Source: an uncultured Geobacter sp.
GTDB taxonomy: Bacteria > Desulfobacterota > Desulfuromonadia > Geobacterales > Geobacteraceae
Direction of reading: 5' to 3'
NCBI GenBank assembly: GCA_903915655.1
Contig: CAIWTU010000033.1
Location: forward strand, 1 to 34,776
DNA: 34,776 nt
Both the position numbers and the translations under genes were made by a program. Under the pieces are notes generated by a model. The model made no database searches, was not told the origin of the DNA, and saw only the letters and a list, made by a program, of their open reading frames with translations. Shown one piece after another: positions 23,520-32,692 of this stretch. Positions within the stretch are counted from its first letter, which is position 1; the number at the start of each line of letters is the position of its first letter.

Positions 23520-24103
23520 TAAAAATAAATTTATTACCCATCCGTGCTTCCAGAAAAAAAGAGACTGCAAAACAGCAAATCACCGTATTCGTTGTGTCAA
23601 TCATTGCTGTAGGGCTGGCGGCGCTGGCCGTCTACTCCTTGTTTAGCCTGCAAATTCAGTCAACAAAAAACGAAATATCTCGTGCCGAGACCGAGATACA
23701 GGTATTAAGGGCTAAGATAGGCAAGATAAACAATCTTAAAATGCTTCAGAAGGAAGTTCGCAAGAAGCTGGATATTCTTGTATCGTTAAGGAAGGGCAAA
23801 GTTGGTCCGGTTCAAAGGCTTGCCATACTAACTGATTCCGCGCCGGATAAACTCTGGTTAACCAAGTATTCTGAGAGTGGAAGTAGTGTCATTATTACAG
23901 GGGTTGCTTTTAATGAGGATCTGATAGCCGAATACATGCGGAACCTTGAGGCCTCCACAGGTTATGAAGCAGTTGAATTGATTGTGTCGGAACAAGCAGA
24001 AATGACTGGTATCAAGTTGAAGAAATTTGAACTGAAGATGCAGCTTGAGGATATTAAAACACCGGTGCCTCTATCTGTACCGGCAAAAACAGGCAGGCAA
24101 TAA
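23516..24103 (+). CDS. pilN: Type IV pilus assembly protein PilN
   Basis: A 195-residue bitopic inner-membrane protein. The N-terminal MIKINLLPIRASRKKE carries the INLLP motif that docks on PilM. It is followed by one membrane helix (VFVVSIIAVGLAALAVYSLF, about 25-46) and a periplasmic coiled coil plus ferredoxin-like domain. PilN pairs with PilO to link the cytoplasmic PilM ring to PilP and the secretin. The ATGA overlap with pilM shows coupled translation. Confidence 0.95.
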   Translation: MIKINLLPIRASRKKETAKQQITVFVVSIIAVGLAALAVYSLFSLQIQSTKNEISRAETEIQVLRAKIGKINNLKMLQKEVRKKLDILVSLRKGKVGPVQRLAILTDSAPDKLWLTKYSESGSSVIITGVAFNEDLIAEYMRNLEASTGYEAVELIVSEQAEMTGIKLKKFELKMQLEDIKTPVPLSVPAKTGRQ

Positions 24104-24157
24104 AAAATTGGTGTATAGTTTCCGATTTAAGCTTACAGAGAGATGACAAGGAACGCT

Positions 24158-24757
24158 ATGGATCCCAGAATAGAAAAAATAATAAAGCTTCCGACCAAGC
24201 AAAAAATACTTATTTTATCTTTTACTATCATATTGATTGCCGTAGCTTTTTATTTTCTGCTTATCAAGCCTAAACATGATGAGTTAAAAGATATACAGAA
24301 AAAATTGTCGGATCTTCAGACTCAGGTTCAGGAAAGCAAAAAAATTGCAGATAATCTCCCTAAGCTTCAACAGGAATTCAATCAATTAAACAAGGAACTG
24401 GAAAGAGCGTTAACGGAGCTGCCTGACCAGAAACAGATACCGCTCTTATTGACCAGTATTACAAGCGCGGGTAAAGCTGCAGGCTTGGACTTTTTGGTCT
24501 TCAAGCCCAAGCCAGAAGAACCAAAAGAATTTTATGCCTCTGTACCGGTTGATATTACTGTTTCCGGATCTTTCAACGGAGTTGCGAAATTTTTCGCAGC
24601 TGTTTCAGATTTGCCGAGAATAGTCAATATCAGTAATGTAGTTTTTTCCGACATGAAAAGTTCTGCTGATAAATTAAATTTAAAAGTTACCTGTCTTGCA
24701 ACCACATTCCGTTTTTTGGATAAGAAAGAAACAGAGGATGAGAAAAAAGCAAAATAA
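24158..24757 (+). CDS. pilO: Type IV pilus assembly protein PilO
   Basis: A 199-residue bitopic protein. ATG 24158 is preferred to 24143 because AAGGA lies six bases before it, giving MDPRIEKIIKLPTKQK. One membrane helix (about 16-37) is followed by a Gln/Lys-rich coiled coil (about 45-95) and a ferredoxin-like periplasmic domain with the PilO signature VPVDITVSGSFNGVAKFFAA. It forms a heterodimer with PilN and contacts PilP. Its 3' end overlaps pilP by 20 bases. Confidence 0.94.
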   Translation: MDPRIEKIIKLPTKQKILILSFTIILIAVAFYFLLIKPKHDELKDIQKKLSDLQTQVQESKKIADNLPKLQQEFNQLNKELERALTELPDQKQIPLLLTSITSAGKAAGLDFLVFKPKPEEPKEFYASVPVDITVSGSFNGVAKFFAAVSDLPRIVNISNVVFSDMKSSADKLNLKVTCLATTFRFLDKKETEDEKKAK

Positions 24758-25283
24758 TAAGAAGTTTTATCTGCCGCTTTTTGTTTGCCTGGTACTGATC
24801 TTGGCCGCTTGTGGTGAAAAACGGGCTCAAGCTCCACAGCCGGCGCTAAAGCCAAAACCGGTGGCCAAGACAGCTTCCCCGGCACAGACGCAGCCATCGT
24901 CGGCAAAAGTTACAGTCAGCACATCGCCTCAATTTAATTTTGACAACAAAAAGGACCCCTTCAGACCATTTGTTGTCGAGACTAAACCGGAAGCAAAGCA
25001 AACCAGGGGTGGTTCATCCTCAACAGGTTTACCGATAACCAATTACGAGGTGAACCAATTCAGAGTACTGGGGATAATTACAGGCCTTAAAGAAGATAGT
25101 GCTCTCGTCGTAGACCCTGCTGGCAAGGCATACGTTGTCAAGAAAGGGATGCAAATCGGCAAGAATAACGGACATATAGTTCAAATCAAGAATAGAGCAA
25201 TCGAAATCTTTGAAAATACCCGGGATGAAAGCGGCAAGTTTATCAAGCGAACTGTCAGGTTAACCTTGCCCAGGAAAGAATAA
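24738..25283 (+). CDS. pilP: Type IV pilus lipoprotein PilP
   Basis: A 181-residue lipoprotein. ATG 24738 gives a basic start, a hydrophobic stretch (FYLPLFVCLVLILAAC) and a lipobox LAAC. The frame is open upstream to 24696, but that would remove the signal peptide. A Pro/Ala/Lys-rich tether follows, then the PilP domain: KKDPFRPFV, the HR-type domain with YEVNQFRVLGIITG, and VKKGMQIGKNNG. PilP bridges PilN/PilO and the secretin PilQ. pilQ follows after 13 bases. Confidence 0.94.
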   Translation: MRKKQNNKKFYLPLFVCLVLILAACGEKRAQAPQPALKPKPVAKTASPAQTQPSSAKVTVSTSPQFNFDNKKDPFRPFVVETKPEAKQTRGGSSSTGLPITNYEVNQFRVLGIITGLKEDSALVVDPAGKAYVVKKGMQIGKNNGHIVQIKNRAIEIFENTRDESGKFIKRTVRLTLPRKE

Positions 25284-25296
25284 GGAGATTCATATT

Positions 25297-28041
25297 ATGA
25301 AAGCCTTTAATAACCCTGTTTTAACGGCTACTTTTAAAATTGTCCTGGCAGGTTGTCTCTTTTTGTTCAGCGGTTGCGCCCAGGCCAAATATTCGGTAAA
25401 AGATACGGCATCTGCCTCGAGCCAGGCCGTTTTGCAAGACATAAAGGTATCGGGCAGCGGTGATGACACAAAGGTAGAAATAACAGCAAGCAGTTCGCTT
25501 GTTTATACCGATTATGCTGCTTCTGATCCGCCCCGTTTTATTGTTGATCTCTCGTCGACTGATCCGGGGTCCTTTAGTTCTCCACAACTAACTAATTCGA
25601 CACTGATAAAAGAGATTGAGATTCAAAAAAAAGATTTGGCTGGTGGTTCACTCACACGGGTCATATTTAAATTGACAAGGCATGTCGAGTTTTCTGCGAG
25701 GATAGATGCTTCAAACAATCAGAAGCTCGTCTTCTCTGTAGTGAAGAAAGAGAGAGAAGGTCAAACCTCCCCCTCTCCCAAAACTGATGCAGCTACTCTC
25801 CCCGCTGCGGGTTCAGTTACCGCCAACGGAGTCGGTGATACGTCAACAAAACTTCCGGCAGGGGAAAATATAGAGGGCATGCAACAGGGAAAACTGACAA
25901 ATACGTCGGAAGTAAGTTATCCGACCGAGGCGTCAATATCTTCAAAAAGTGCGCAAACATCAGTTAATAAACAGTCACTAACTTCTGCAACCAGAATGAT
26001 AAATGCCTTGAATGTCACCCCGGAAGGGGTAGAGATTGTTTCAAATACCGATCTTGACAACTACAGACATTTCATGCTGGCTAAGCCACGCCGTCTGGTC
26101 CTCGATTTTGCAAATACTAAAACAACTATCGCTGCTGCTTCACTCCCTATCGGCAAATTTGGTATAGGGAGTGCTCGATTGGGCATCTATCCCGACAAGA
26201 CCAGGATAGTTCTCGATTCAACCAAACCACTGTTCCCAGAATACAGGATTGAAAAAACTGAAAACGGCTTGAACGTGATTTTCATAGAAGAAGTCGCTCA
26301 AGCTGAACCGAATAGGAGACCTGAGGCAAAGACCTTGTCACTAGGAGAAAACGCCCCGGTTACAGATGTTCCGGTGACCGCGAAGACCAGAGCGTCCAGA
26401 GTCGAGTCTATCGATTTCAAGATAGAGGGTGGTTTTTCACGAATTTCAGTTCGTGCGAACGGAAGTTGTCTTGCTTCCGAACCGGTAAGGACCCCGGATG
26501 GTCTTGTTATGACTATCCGGGGTTGTTCCCTTCCTGACAGGTTGAAGCGTACTTTTGATACGAGTGGTTTTACAAGCGTAGTTAAAAAAATTGTCCCATA
26601 TCAAGTGAAAGTAAAGGGTAAGCTGGATACCAAAATTCTTGTCAAAATGAGTAACGATGCACCCTTCAACTTCTTGCGTGAGGGTAATACCTTTCAGTTG
26701 GCTATAAAAAACCCGGAAATTGCCGATTTTCCTAAGCCTGTTGCAGGGGGTGTAAGGCCTTTGCTGATTCCGCAGGACCGGCTTGTAGGAAAAACTAATC
26801 CGGAGATGCAGCCTTTTGCCAGCAGGAAGGCTTACAGCGGTAGAAAAATAACACTCGAGTTTGCCGATGCAGATGTCAGAAAGATTTTCCAGCTGATAGC
26901 TGAAGTAAGTAATTTGAATTTTATACTTGGGGATGATGTTTCCGGGACAATCAGCATAAAGCTGGTTAACGTTCCATGGGATCAGGCGCTAGACATAATT
27001 CTTGAGACCAAGAGCCTCGGTATGAAGAGGGACGGTAATATTGTTCTTATAAGACCAACCGGCAAAATACAGTCTCTCGCTGACGAAAAGGCAGCCGAGA
27101 CAAAGGCTTTGGAAAGAGCCATGGAGATGCGTTTAAAGGTATACGACATTAATTTTGCAGCTGTGTCTGATATTGCAACCCAGTTCAACGCATTGAAGAG
27201 TGAGCGCGGTTTAATTGCTCAGGACTCACGCACCAACCGGGTCATAGTGACAGACATCGCACCTGCGATAGAAAAAATGACCGTTCTGCTGGCGGCCCTC
27301 GATATACCGGAAAAACAGGTATTGATCGAGGCCAGGATAATTGAGGCCAGTTCGAATTTTTCCAGAGATCTCGGAGTCCAGTGGGGGATACATTATAAAG
27401 ATGGCTCTGCTTCTTGGCTCGGCATTAATCAGCTTGACACCGGTTTTGGGGGACTTGTGAATAATGTCGCTCCTGCCTCCGGTTTTGCTTTGAGTCCGGG
27501 CGCGGCTATGGGGATATCTTTCGGTAAATTGACGAGTAATGTCAAGGTCGACCTAAGATTAGCCGCTGCCGAGACTACAGGGCAGGTAAAGATTATCTCT
27601 ACTCCCAAGATAGTTACCCTGAACAACAAGGCGGCAAAAATTTTACAGGGGACATCAATTCCCTATCAGTCTTCCTCTCTTAATGAAGGGATAAAAACTG
27701 AATTCGTCGAGGCATTGTTGACTCTTGAGGTAACCCCCCATATTACTTCAGACGGGCACGTCTCCATGAAGATTAAAGCCACCAATAACGCGCCGATGAA
27801 ACTGATACAGGGGACCGATGCGCCCCCTATCAGTAAAAAAGAGGCGACCACCGAACTTCTTGTAAAAAATGGCGAGACCACGGTTATTGGCGGTATTTAC
27901 GTGGACCAGGATGACTCTAGTACCAGTGGAGTACCTTGGCTAAAGGATATTCCGGTGTTGGGCTGGTTGTTTAAATCCAATACGAGAACATCTACCAAAA
28001 CGGAATTACTGATTTTCATAACGCCGAGGATTGTTTCCTGA
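25297..28041 (+). CDS. pilQ: Type IV pilus secretin PilQ
   Basis: A 914-residue outer-membrane secretin through which the pilus leaves the cell. A signal sequence ends near GCAQA; AQA|KYS would fit signal peptidase I, while FSGC could serve as an imperfect lipobox. Two or three AMIN domains (about 42-130, 232-330 and 370-470), which bind peptidoglycan, are separated by a Ser/Thr-rich low-complexity linker (about 150-230). The N0/N1 domains follow from about 520 (KITLEFADADVRKIFQLIAEVS). The secretin core is at about 670-914 with VLIEARIIEAS, VEALLTLEVTPHIT and LLIFITPRIV. It is long for PilQ because of the linker. AAGGAG precedes the ATG. Confidence 0.96.
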   Translation: MKAFNNPVLTATFKIVLAGCLFLFSGCAQAKYSVKDTASASSQAVLQDIKVSGSGDDTKVEITASSSLVYTDYAASDPPRFIVDLSSTDPGSFSSPQLTNSTLIKEIEIQKKDLAGGSLTRVIFKLTRHVEFSARIDASNNQKLVFSVVKKEREGQTSPSPKTDAATLPAAGSVTANGVGDTSTKLPAGENIEGMQQGKLTNTSEVSYPTEASISSKSAQTSVNKQSLTSATRMINALNVTPEGVEIVSNTDLDNYRHFMLAKPRRLVLDFANTKTTIAAASLPIGKFGIGSARLGIYPDKTRIVLDSTKPLFPEYRIEKTENGLNVIFIEEVAQAEPNRRPEAKTLSLGENAPVTDVPVTAKTRASRVESIDFKIEGGFSRISVRANGSCLASEPVRTPDGLVMTIRGCSLPDRLKRTFDTSGFTSVVKKIVPYQVKVKGKLDTKILVKMSNDAPFNFLREGNTFQLAIKNPEIADFPKPVAGGVRPLLIPQDRLVGKTNPEMQPFASRKAYSGRKITLEFADADVRKIFQLIAEVSNLNFILGDDVSGTISIKLVNVPWDQALDIILETKSLGMKRDGNIVLIRPTGKIQSLADEKAAETKALERAMEMRLKVYDINFAAVSDIATQFNALKSERGLIAQDSRTNRVIVTDIAPAIEKMTVLLAALDIPEKQVLIEARIIEASSNFSRDLGVQWGIHYKDGSASWLGINQLDTGFGGLVNNVAPASGFALSPGAAMGISFGKLTSNVKVDLRLAAAETTGQVKIISTPKIVTLNNKAAKILQGTSIPYQSSSLNEGIKTEFVEALLTLEVTPHITSDGHVSMKIKATNNAPMKLIQGTDAPPISKKEATTELLVKNGETTVIGGIYVDQDDSSTSGVPWLKDIPVLGWLFKSNTRTSTKTELLIFITPRIVS

Positions 28042-28090
28042 TCAATGAAATATCATAATATTTGATTGAACCTCATGCAAAAGTCGGAAC

Positions 28091-28128
28091 AAATGTCATT
28101 CAGGCACGCTTCCAGCTGGAATCCAGAT
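28091..28128. repeat. Possible degenerate REP-like palindrome
   Basis: TGTCATTC, then a perfect 12-bp palindrome TTCCAGCTGGAA (28110-28121), then TCCAGA resembles the widespread GTCATTCC...GGAATCCAG intergenic repeat. Only one copy is seen here, so this is tentative. Confidence 0.3.
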
Positions 28129-28232
28129 TTTAACTGACTGATAAGAGTGCCTCCCCGTTGGATCTATTCGGGTGTGACAATCATTTTACAAAAGCCTCGT
28201 TAGGGATTATTACTTTTTCACGGGAGGGATGG

Positions 28233-28859
28233 ATGAGTTATTTCAAAGTTTTTATGGCAGCTTTAGCCTGTATAATCGTCTTGGTAAGCGCAGGTTGCGG
28301 TGGGAAAAACGTGAACGGTTCTCTAACCGTTGATTCCACACTTGATTCAGCAGAAACCACGGCTTTGGTTACTTTTTCTGTCCAATATACAAACCCTCAA
28401 GTAACCGATCTCATTAATACTAAAGTTGATTATCAATTATTTGTGGATGGCACCTCCTACGGATCGGGAACTCAATACACCAATAATTCAGGTGCGTTTA
28501 GTATAGGATTTGCTTTTGATCGTTCTGCTGCCGATCAGGTGATCAAGTTTGTTGCAAGAACCGGCGATTTAGAAAGCATAGAGAGCGTGATAATACCGGG
28601 ACTTGGTAAGTTAGCGGTAAGCGAAGGTGTAGTCGACTTAACCTCCACAACTTCTGCATCTGTCACCATATCTGGGGGCCTTCCCCCTTATAATACGACA
28701 GTTCCTTCCGTTTCCGGAATAACAGCACAAATCTCTGGTGGTGACACTTTGCTATTTTTTAAGAACAGTATTACTGTTACTACCCATGGGACTACGACTG
28801 TTACTGTGACCGACAGTAGCACGCCGGCACAATCCCTGATCGTAAGTATTATTTATTAG
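28233..28859 (+). CDS. Predicted lipoprotein between pilQ and aroC, function unknown
   Basis: A 208-residue protein, start ATG 28233 with GGGAGGG just upstream. A signal peptide (FKVFMAALACIIVLVSAGC) ends in a lipobox SAGC. The mature part is Ser/Thr/Val-rich and probably all beta: one domain with TALVTFSVQYTNP and YQLFVDGTSYGSG, then a second short repeat with GVVDLTSTTSASVTISGGLPP and TVTVTDSS that resembles Ig-like or invasin folds. It has no enzyme motif. Its place right after pilQ suggests an accessory role such as a pilotin or a surface protein, but pilotins are usually helical or TPR-rich, so this is a guess. A long hairpin follows it. Confidence 0.75.
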   Translation: MSYFKVFMAALACIIVLVSAGCGGKNVNGSLTVDSTLDSAETTALVTFSVQYTNPQVTDLINTKVDYQLFVDGTSYGSGTQYTNNSGAFSIGFAFDRSAADQVIKFVARTGDLESIESVIIPGLGKLAVSEGVVDLTSTTSASVTISGGLPPYNTTVPSVSGITAQISGGDTLLFFKNSITVTTHGTTTVTVTDSSTPAQSLIVSIIY

Positions 28860-28926
28860 ACTGGTTTTCAAATTTAAGATAAAAGCGGTGATACGACATC
28901 GTACCTATTCTATTCAGATCTAACCG

Positions 28927-28962
28927 ATCAAATGCCAGGGTCCCCACACCCTGGCATTTGAT
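28927..28962 (+). terminator. Perfect 15-bp hairpin between the pil operon and aroC
   Basis: ATCAAATGCCAGGGT and ACCCTGGCATTTGAT are exact complements around a 6-base loop. Only a broken T-run follows (the next bases are TTAAAT), and the aroC ribosome site starts nine bases later. It probably ends pil/lipoprotein transcripts or limits read-through into the aro genes. It may also protect the 5' end of the aro message. Confidence 0.65.
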
Positions 28963-28983
28963 TTAAATATGAAGGAGAAATTG

Positions 28984-30168
28984 ATGATATGCTATCTAAC
29001 TGCGGGTGAATCACACGGCCCGCAACTCACCTCCATCGTAGAGGGTCTCCCTGCAGGTCTGCATATTTCGTCCGAGATAATCAACGCCGATCTCGCCCGC
29101 AGACAGGGGGGGTATGGACGTGGTGGCCGGATGCAGATCGAGAAGGATACTGTAGAAATATTGTCTGGGGTCCGCTGGGGTGAGACCCTTGGCTCGCCGA
29201 TAACGCTCGCTGTAAAAAACCGGGACTGGGAAAACTGGGAGGAGAGGATGTCTATCCTCGACCTGCAGAGGGATGATTCCATTCGAGTGACCCGCCCGCG
29301 TCCAGGTCATGCTGATCTTCCGGGCGCTATGAAGTACAATCACCGAGATATTCGCAACATACTGGAACGTTCCAGTGCAAGGGAAACTGCAGTCCGGGTT
29401 GCTGTCGGCTCAATCGCGAAGTCCTTCCTCAGGGAGTTCGATATAACCGTATCCGGATATCTGACCGAGTTAGGCGGAATTCCCGCGGTTCGCCCGTTGG
29501 CCTTGAATAGTGATGTATTGTGCGCAAAGATCTCCGAATCCGAGCTTTATACCTTTGATCCGGACGCAGAAGCCCGCATGAAAAATTGTATCGACGAGGC
29601 TCGTGCCGCAGGGGATACGGTTGGAGGGGTGATAGAGGTCACTGTAAGCGGAGTTCCGGTCGGACTCGGCAGCCATGCTCAATGGGACCGGAAACTGGAT
29701 GCACGTCTCGCGATGGCGCTGATGAGTATTCAGGCTATAAAGGGTGTGGAGGTCGGGATTGGTTTTGATGCAGCCAGAAGACCCGGTTCAGCGGTTCATG
29801 ATGAAATATTCTTCGATCGATCACGAATTGAGCATGGCGCGGTAACAGGTTTTTATAGAAAAACAAACAGAGCAGGTGGTATAGAAGGCGGAATCAGCAA
29901 TGGAGAGGAGATAATAGTACGTGCGGCCATGAAACCGATCCCGACTCTCTATAAGCCTTTGAAATCTGTCGATATTGACAGTAAAGAGCAGTTTGAGGCG
30001 ACGGTTGAGCGATCCGATGTCTGTGCGGTCCCGGCTGCGTCCGTTGTCGCTGAAGCTGTGGTGGCTATAGAAATGGCGAATGCTTTTCTGGAAAAATTCG
30101 GTGGCGATTCCATCTCGGAGATCAGGCGGAATTACGATGGATATTGTGACTATCTGAAGTCATTCTAG
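28984..30168 (+). CDS. aroC: Chorismate synthase
   Basis: A 394-residue FMN-dependent enzyme that turns 5-enolpyruvylshikimate 3-phosphate into chorismate, the branch point to aromatic amino acids, folate and quinones. ATG 28984 is chosen because AAGGAG lies six bases upstream; ATG 28969 would put that site inside the gene. Family motifs are [53 protein letters not shown] and GISNGEEI. The length is normal. aroK starts one base after its stop. Confidence 0.97.
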   Translation: MICYLTAGESHGPQLTSIVEGLPAGLHISSEIINADLARRQGGYGRGGRMQIEKDTVEILSGVRWGETLGSPITLAVKNRDWENWEERMSILDLQRDDSIRVTRPRPGHADLPGAMKYNHRDIRNILERSSARETAVRVAVGSIAKSFLREFDITVSGYLTELGGIPAVRPLALNSDVLCAKISESELYTFDPDAEARMKNCIDEARAAGDTVGGVIEVTVSGVPVGLGSHAQWDRKLDARLAMALMSIQAIKGVEVGIGFDAARRPGSAVHDEIFFDRSRIEHGAVTGFYRKTNRAGGIEGGISNGEEIIVRAAMKPIPTLYKPLKSVDIDSKEQFEATVERSDVCAVPAASVVAEAVVAIEMANAFLEKFGGDSISEIRRNYDGYCDYLKSF

Positions 30169-30169
30169 C

Positions 30170-30694
30170 ATGAATAATATTATCCTTACAGGCTTTATGG
30201 GTACTGGCAAGAGTAGTGTAGGAAAGATGCTTGCTAAGGAGACCGGATATCTTTATTGTGATCTGGATGCCATGATAGTTGAGCAGATCGGAATGACAAT
30301 TAACGAGATATTCGCTATACATGGTGAGGCATTTTTCAGAGATCTCGAAGCAGATGCCGTAAAACAGGTTTCGTCTGCGGCGAGGCTGGTTGTAGCTACC
30401 GGCGGTGGCGCCGTTATTCGGGAAGAAAATCGGGCGTTGTTGCGCAAGTCAGGCGTTGTAGTCAATCTGGAAGCTTCGCTGGAAGAAATTTATAACCGGT
30501 TGAGTAACGATTCCGAAAGGCCGCTCTTTAATGACCGGAAGTCACCGGGAAAACTGGCTGAACTTCTTGAACAACGTGAACCATATTATGCCGATGCTGA
30601 CATAAGAATTGACACTACTGGCAGAAAAGTAGAAGATGTGGTCCAGGAAATATTGCTTCTATTGAGAGGAATGTCAGGTTTTGGAAACTCTTAA
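30170..30694 (+). CDS. aroK: Shikimate kinase
   Basis: A 174-residue P-loop kinase that phosphorylates shikimate at O3. Walker A is GFMGTGKSSVG at about 8-18. The shikimate-binding DLDAMI and FRDLE motifs and GGGAV follow, and the lid arginine is in SERPLF. The length is typical. The gene is immediately after aroC and its end overlaps aroB by 14 bases. A pilMNOPQ-aroK-aroB order also occurs in gammaproteobacteria (hof genes in E. coli), so this neighbourhood is old. Confidence 0.95.
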   Translation: MNNIILTGFMGTGKSSVGKMLAKETGYLYCDLDAMIVEQIGMTINEIFAIHGEAFFRDLEADAVKQVSSAARLVVATGGGAVIREENRALLRKSGVVVNLEASLEEIYNRLSNDSERPLFNDRKSPGKLAELLEQREPYYADADIRIDTTGRKVEDVVQEILLLLRGMSGFGNS

Positions 30695-31763
30695 GGTTGA
30701 TCTTGCAGAAAGAAGTTACGATATAATATTTGGTGACGGTATCCTTCCCCGTTTTGGCTCCTTTTGCCGCGCTCTGGCACTGGGAGAAAACGTTATGATT
30801 ATTACCAGTTCTGTCATAGGTAATTTTTATCTTGAACCTCTAAGAAGATCTCTGGTCGATTCTGGCTATAATGTTCACGTATGCATTCTTCCTGACGGTG
30901 AGGAACAGAAGAATTCTGATACCCTGCACCATGTTTATGATGAGCTCCTCTCTGCTCACCTCGACAGAGGCGCTTTTATAGTTGCTGTTGGGGGCGGAGT
31001 TGTCGGTGATATCTCCGGTTTTGCGGCCGCCACCTATCTGCGCGGAATTCCCTTTCTGCAGGTGCCGACAACTTTACTAGCGCAGGTTGATAGCAGTGTC
31101 GGAGGGAAGACCGGCATTAATCTCCAAAAGGGTAAAAATCTTATAGGCGCCTTTTATCAGCCTAGACTTGTCTTTATTGATTTGGCCACTTTGGATACAC
31201 TCCCTGATCGAGAATATCTCAGTGGTTTAGCCGAAGTAGTGAAATACGGGGTGGTTGCCGATGCCGACTTCTTTAATTATATATATGACAATTCAGCAAG
31301 AGTACTGATAAGGGACAAAGAATCTCTGCTGGCTCTGGAAAAACGCTCCTGCGCGATAAAGGCCTCTGTTGTGGCGCGGGATGAAAGGGAATCCGGACTG
31401 CGTGCCGTACTTAACTTCGGTCATACAATCGGCCATGCCATAGAAAGTCTTTCCGGATATAAAAAGTACCTTCATGGAGAGGCCGTTGCGATAGGGATGG
31501 CTCAAGCTGCCAGGATTTCCGAGGCAATGGGGCATTCAGCAAAAGCGGATACCGACAGGATTATTCGGCTGCTTGAAATGTTGCATCTTCCGGTCGAGCT
31601 CCCCTATTACAGTCAGGAAAACTATCTGAAGGCGATACTTCGCGATAAAAAAGTCAAAGACGGCTCAATCACTTTTGTCCTGAATAAAGGGATCGGGAAT
31701 TTTTCGCTTGTAAAAATATCTGATTTGAAGGCCGTGTTGGAAAAATGCGGGATTGGTGGCTGA
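30681..31763 (+). CDS. aroB: 3-dehydroquinate synthase
   Basis: A 360-residue NAD- and metal-dependent enzyme making 3-dehydroquinate from DAHP. The start is TTG 30681, which overlaps aroK; METLKVDLAERSYDI matches the expected N-terminus. NAD-binding GGGVVGDISGFAAATY, VPTTLLAQVDSSVGGKTGIN, the metal-binding Glu in GLAEVVKYG, and the His residues of NFGHTIGHA and YLHGEAVAIG are all present. It completes an aroC-aroK-aroB set. The 3' end lies three bases before the TPR gene. Confidence 0.96.
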   Translation: METLKVDLAERSYDIIFGDGILPRFGSFCRALALGENVMIITSSVIGNFYLEPLRRSLVDSGYNVHVCILPDGEEQKNSDTLHHVYDELLSAHLDRGAFIVAVGGGVVGDISGFAAATYLRGIPFLQVPTTLLAQVDSSVGGKTGINLQKGKNLIGAFYQPRLVFIDLATLDTLPDREYLSGLAEVVKYGVVADADFFNYIYDNSARVLIRDKESLLALEKRSCAIKASVVARDERESGLRAVLNFGHTIGHAIESLSGYKKYLHGEAVAIGMAQAARISEAMGHSAKADTDRIIRLLEMLHLPVELPYYSQENYLKAILRDKKVKDGSITFVLNKGIGNFSLVKISDLKAVLEKCGIGG

Positions 31764-31765
31764 TA

Positions 31766-32692
31766 ATGGAGAAAGTATCTACCTCCTTCTGGGCGGAGAT
31801 CAAGAAATTTGAAGACATGCTTCTGGTAGACCAACGCTCATACTGTTTTGCCCCTCTTTCTGATCTCTATCGCAAGCTGGGACTGTTGGACGATGCTCTG
31901 AATGTGGCCAAACGCGGGATAGCGATCCATCCCGAGTACGTGGGCGGCTACATGGCGCTTGGCAGGGCCTTCCATGAAAAAGGTATGAAGGAAGAGAGCA
32001 TGGCGGCGTTGCAGCATGTCGTCAAGGTCACTCCGGATAACCTTCTAGCCCAAAAACTTTTGAGTCAGCTTTATCTAGAGAATGGGGACGTAACTTCCGC
32101 CGAAAAAACACTCAAGGTTCTGCTGCTGTTGCAGCCGGAAGAAGTGGAAGCAAGGCAGATGCTGGAAGCTTTGGAGAAGGCGACAGATATAAAGAGAGAG
32201 TCTGAACAGCTTATATTCCGTGATGAGGAAACAGTCGGCGAAGAGGGTACTGATGCGAACGCAAACTTTTCTGAAGCTTACGGTATCACCGGAGATACGG
32301 AATCTGTTGATATTGCCGAGTCGCTAATGGTAGGAACGAGTTTCGTAAAGGATCCTCTGGCTACGGTCACAGTGGCGGAGTTGTATGTTGAGCAGGGATT
32401 TCTGGAGAGGGCAATCGATGTTTACCGTGGGTTGCACCAGTCTCACCCCGATAATAATGAGATAAAAAAACGTCTGGCTGTTTTGTTATGGCATCGCGAA
32501 GAAAATCAGGCGGCAGATGAAAATATCGGTGCTGTTGAAGTGACGGATGCTTCTGTTAATTCAGCGGGTCTTGAAGGCACCTGTTCAGCGGGAGAGGGTG
32601 CTTTTTATTCCGGCCGACTATCTGAATCTTCAGCAGTTGCTATACTGGAGCGCTGGCTGGAGAATATCAAAAGGGGGCGGAATGTCCATTAG
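31766..32692 (+). CDS. TPR repeat protein in the shikimate cluster
   Basis: A 308-residue soluble protein. ATG 31766 follows the aroB stop by two bases; an alternative ATG at 31745 would overlap aroB. TPR-like repeats are visible at about 30-140 (LLDDALNVAKRGIAIHPEY, YMALGRAFHEKGMKEESM, LLSQLYLENGDVTSAEKTL). Another lies at about 200-240 (VAELYVEQGFLERAIDVYRGL). An acidic stretch lies between them and a low-complexity region lies near 255-285, and the protein ends in AVAILERWLENIKRGR. There is no signal peptide, so it is cytoplasmic. It overlaps the roadblock gene by 11 bases and the two products may form a complex. The function is unknown. Confidence 0.85.
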   Translation: MEKVSTSFWAEIKKFEDMLLVDQRSYCFAPLSDLYRKLGLLDDALNVAKRGIAIHPEYVGGYMALGRAFHEKGMKEESMAALQHVVKVTPDNLLAQKLLSQLYLENGDVTSAEKTLKVLLLLQPEEVEARQMLEALEKATDIKRESEQLIFRDEETVGEEGTDANANFSEAYGITGDTESVDIAESLMVGTSFVKDPLATVTVAELYVEQGFLERAIDVYRGLHQSHPDNNEIKKRLAVLLWHREENQAADENIGAVEVTDASVNSAGLEGTCSAGEGAFYSGRLSESSAVAILERWLENIKRGRNVH

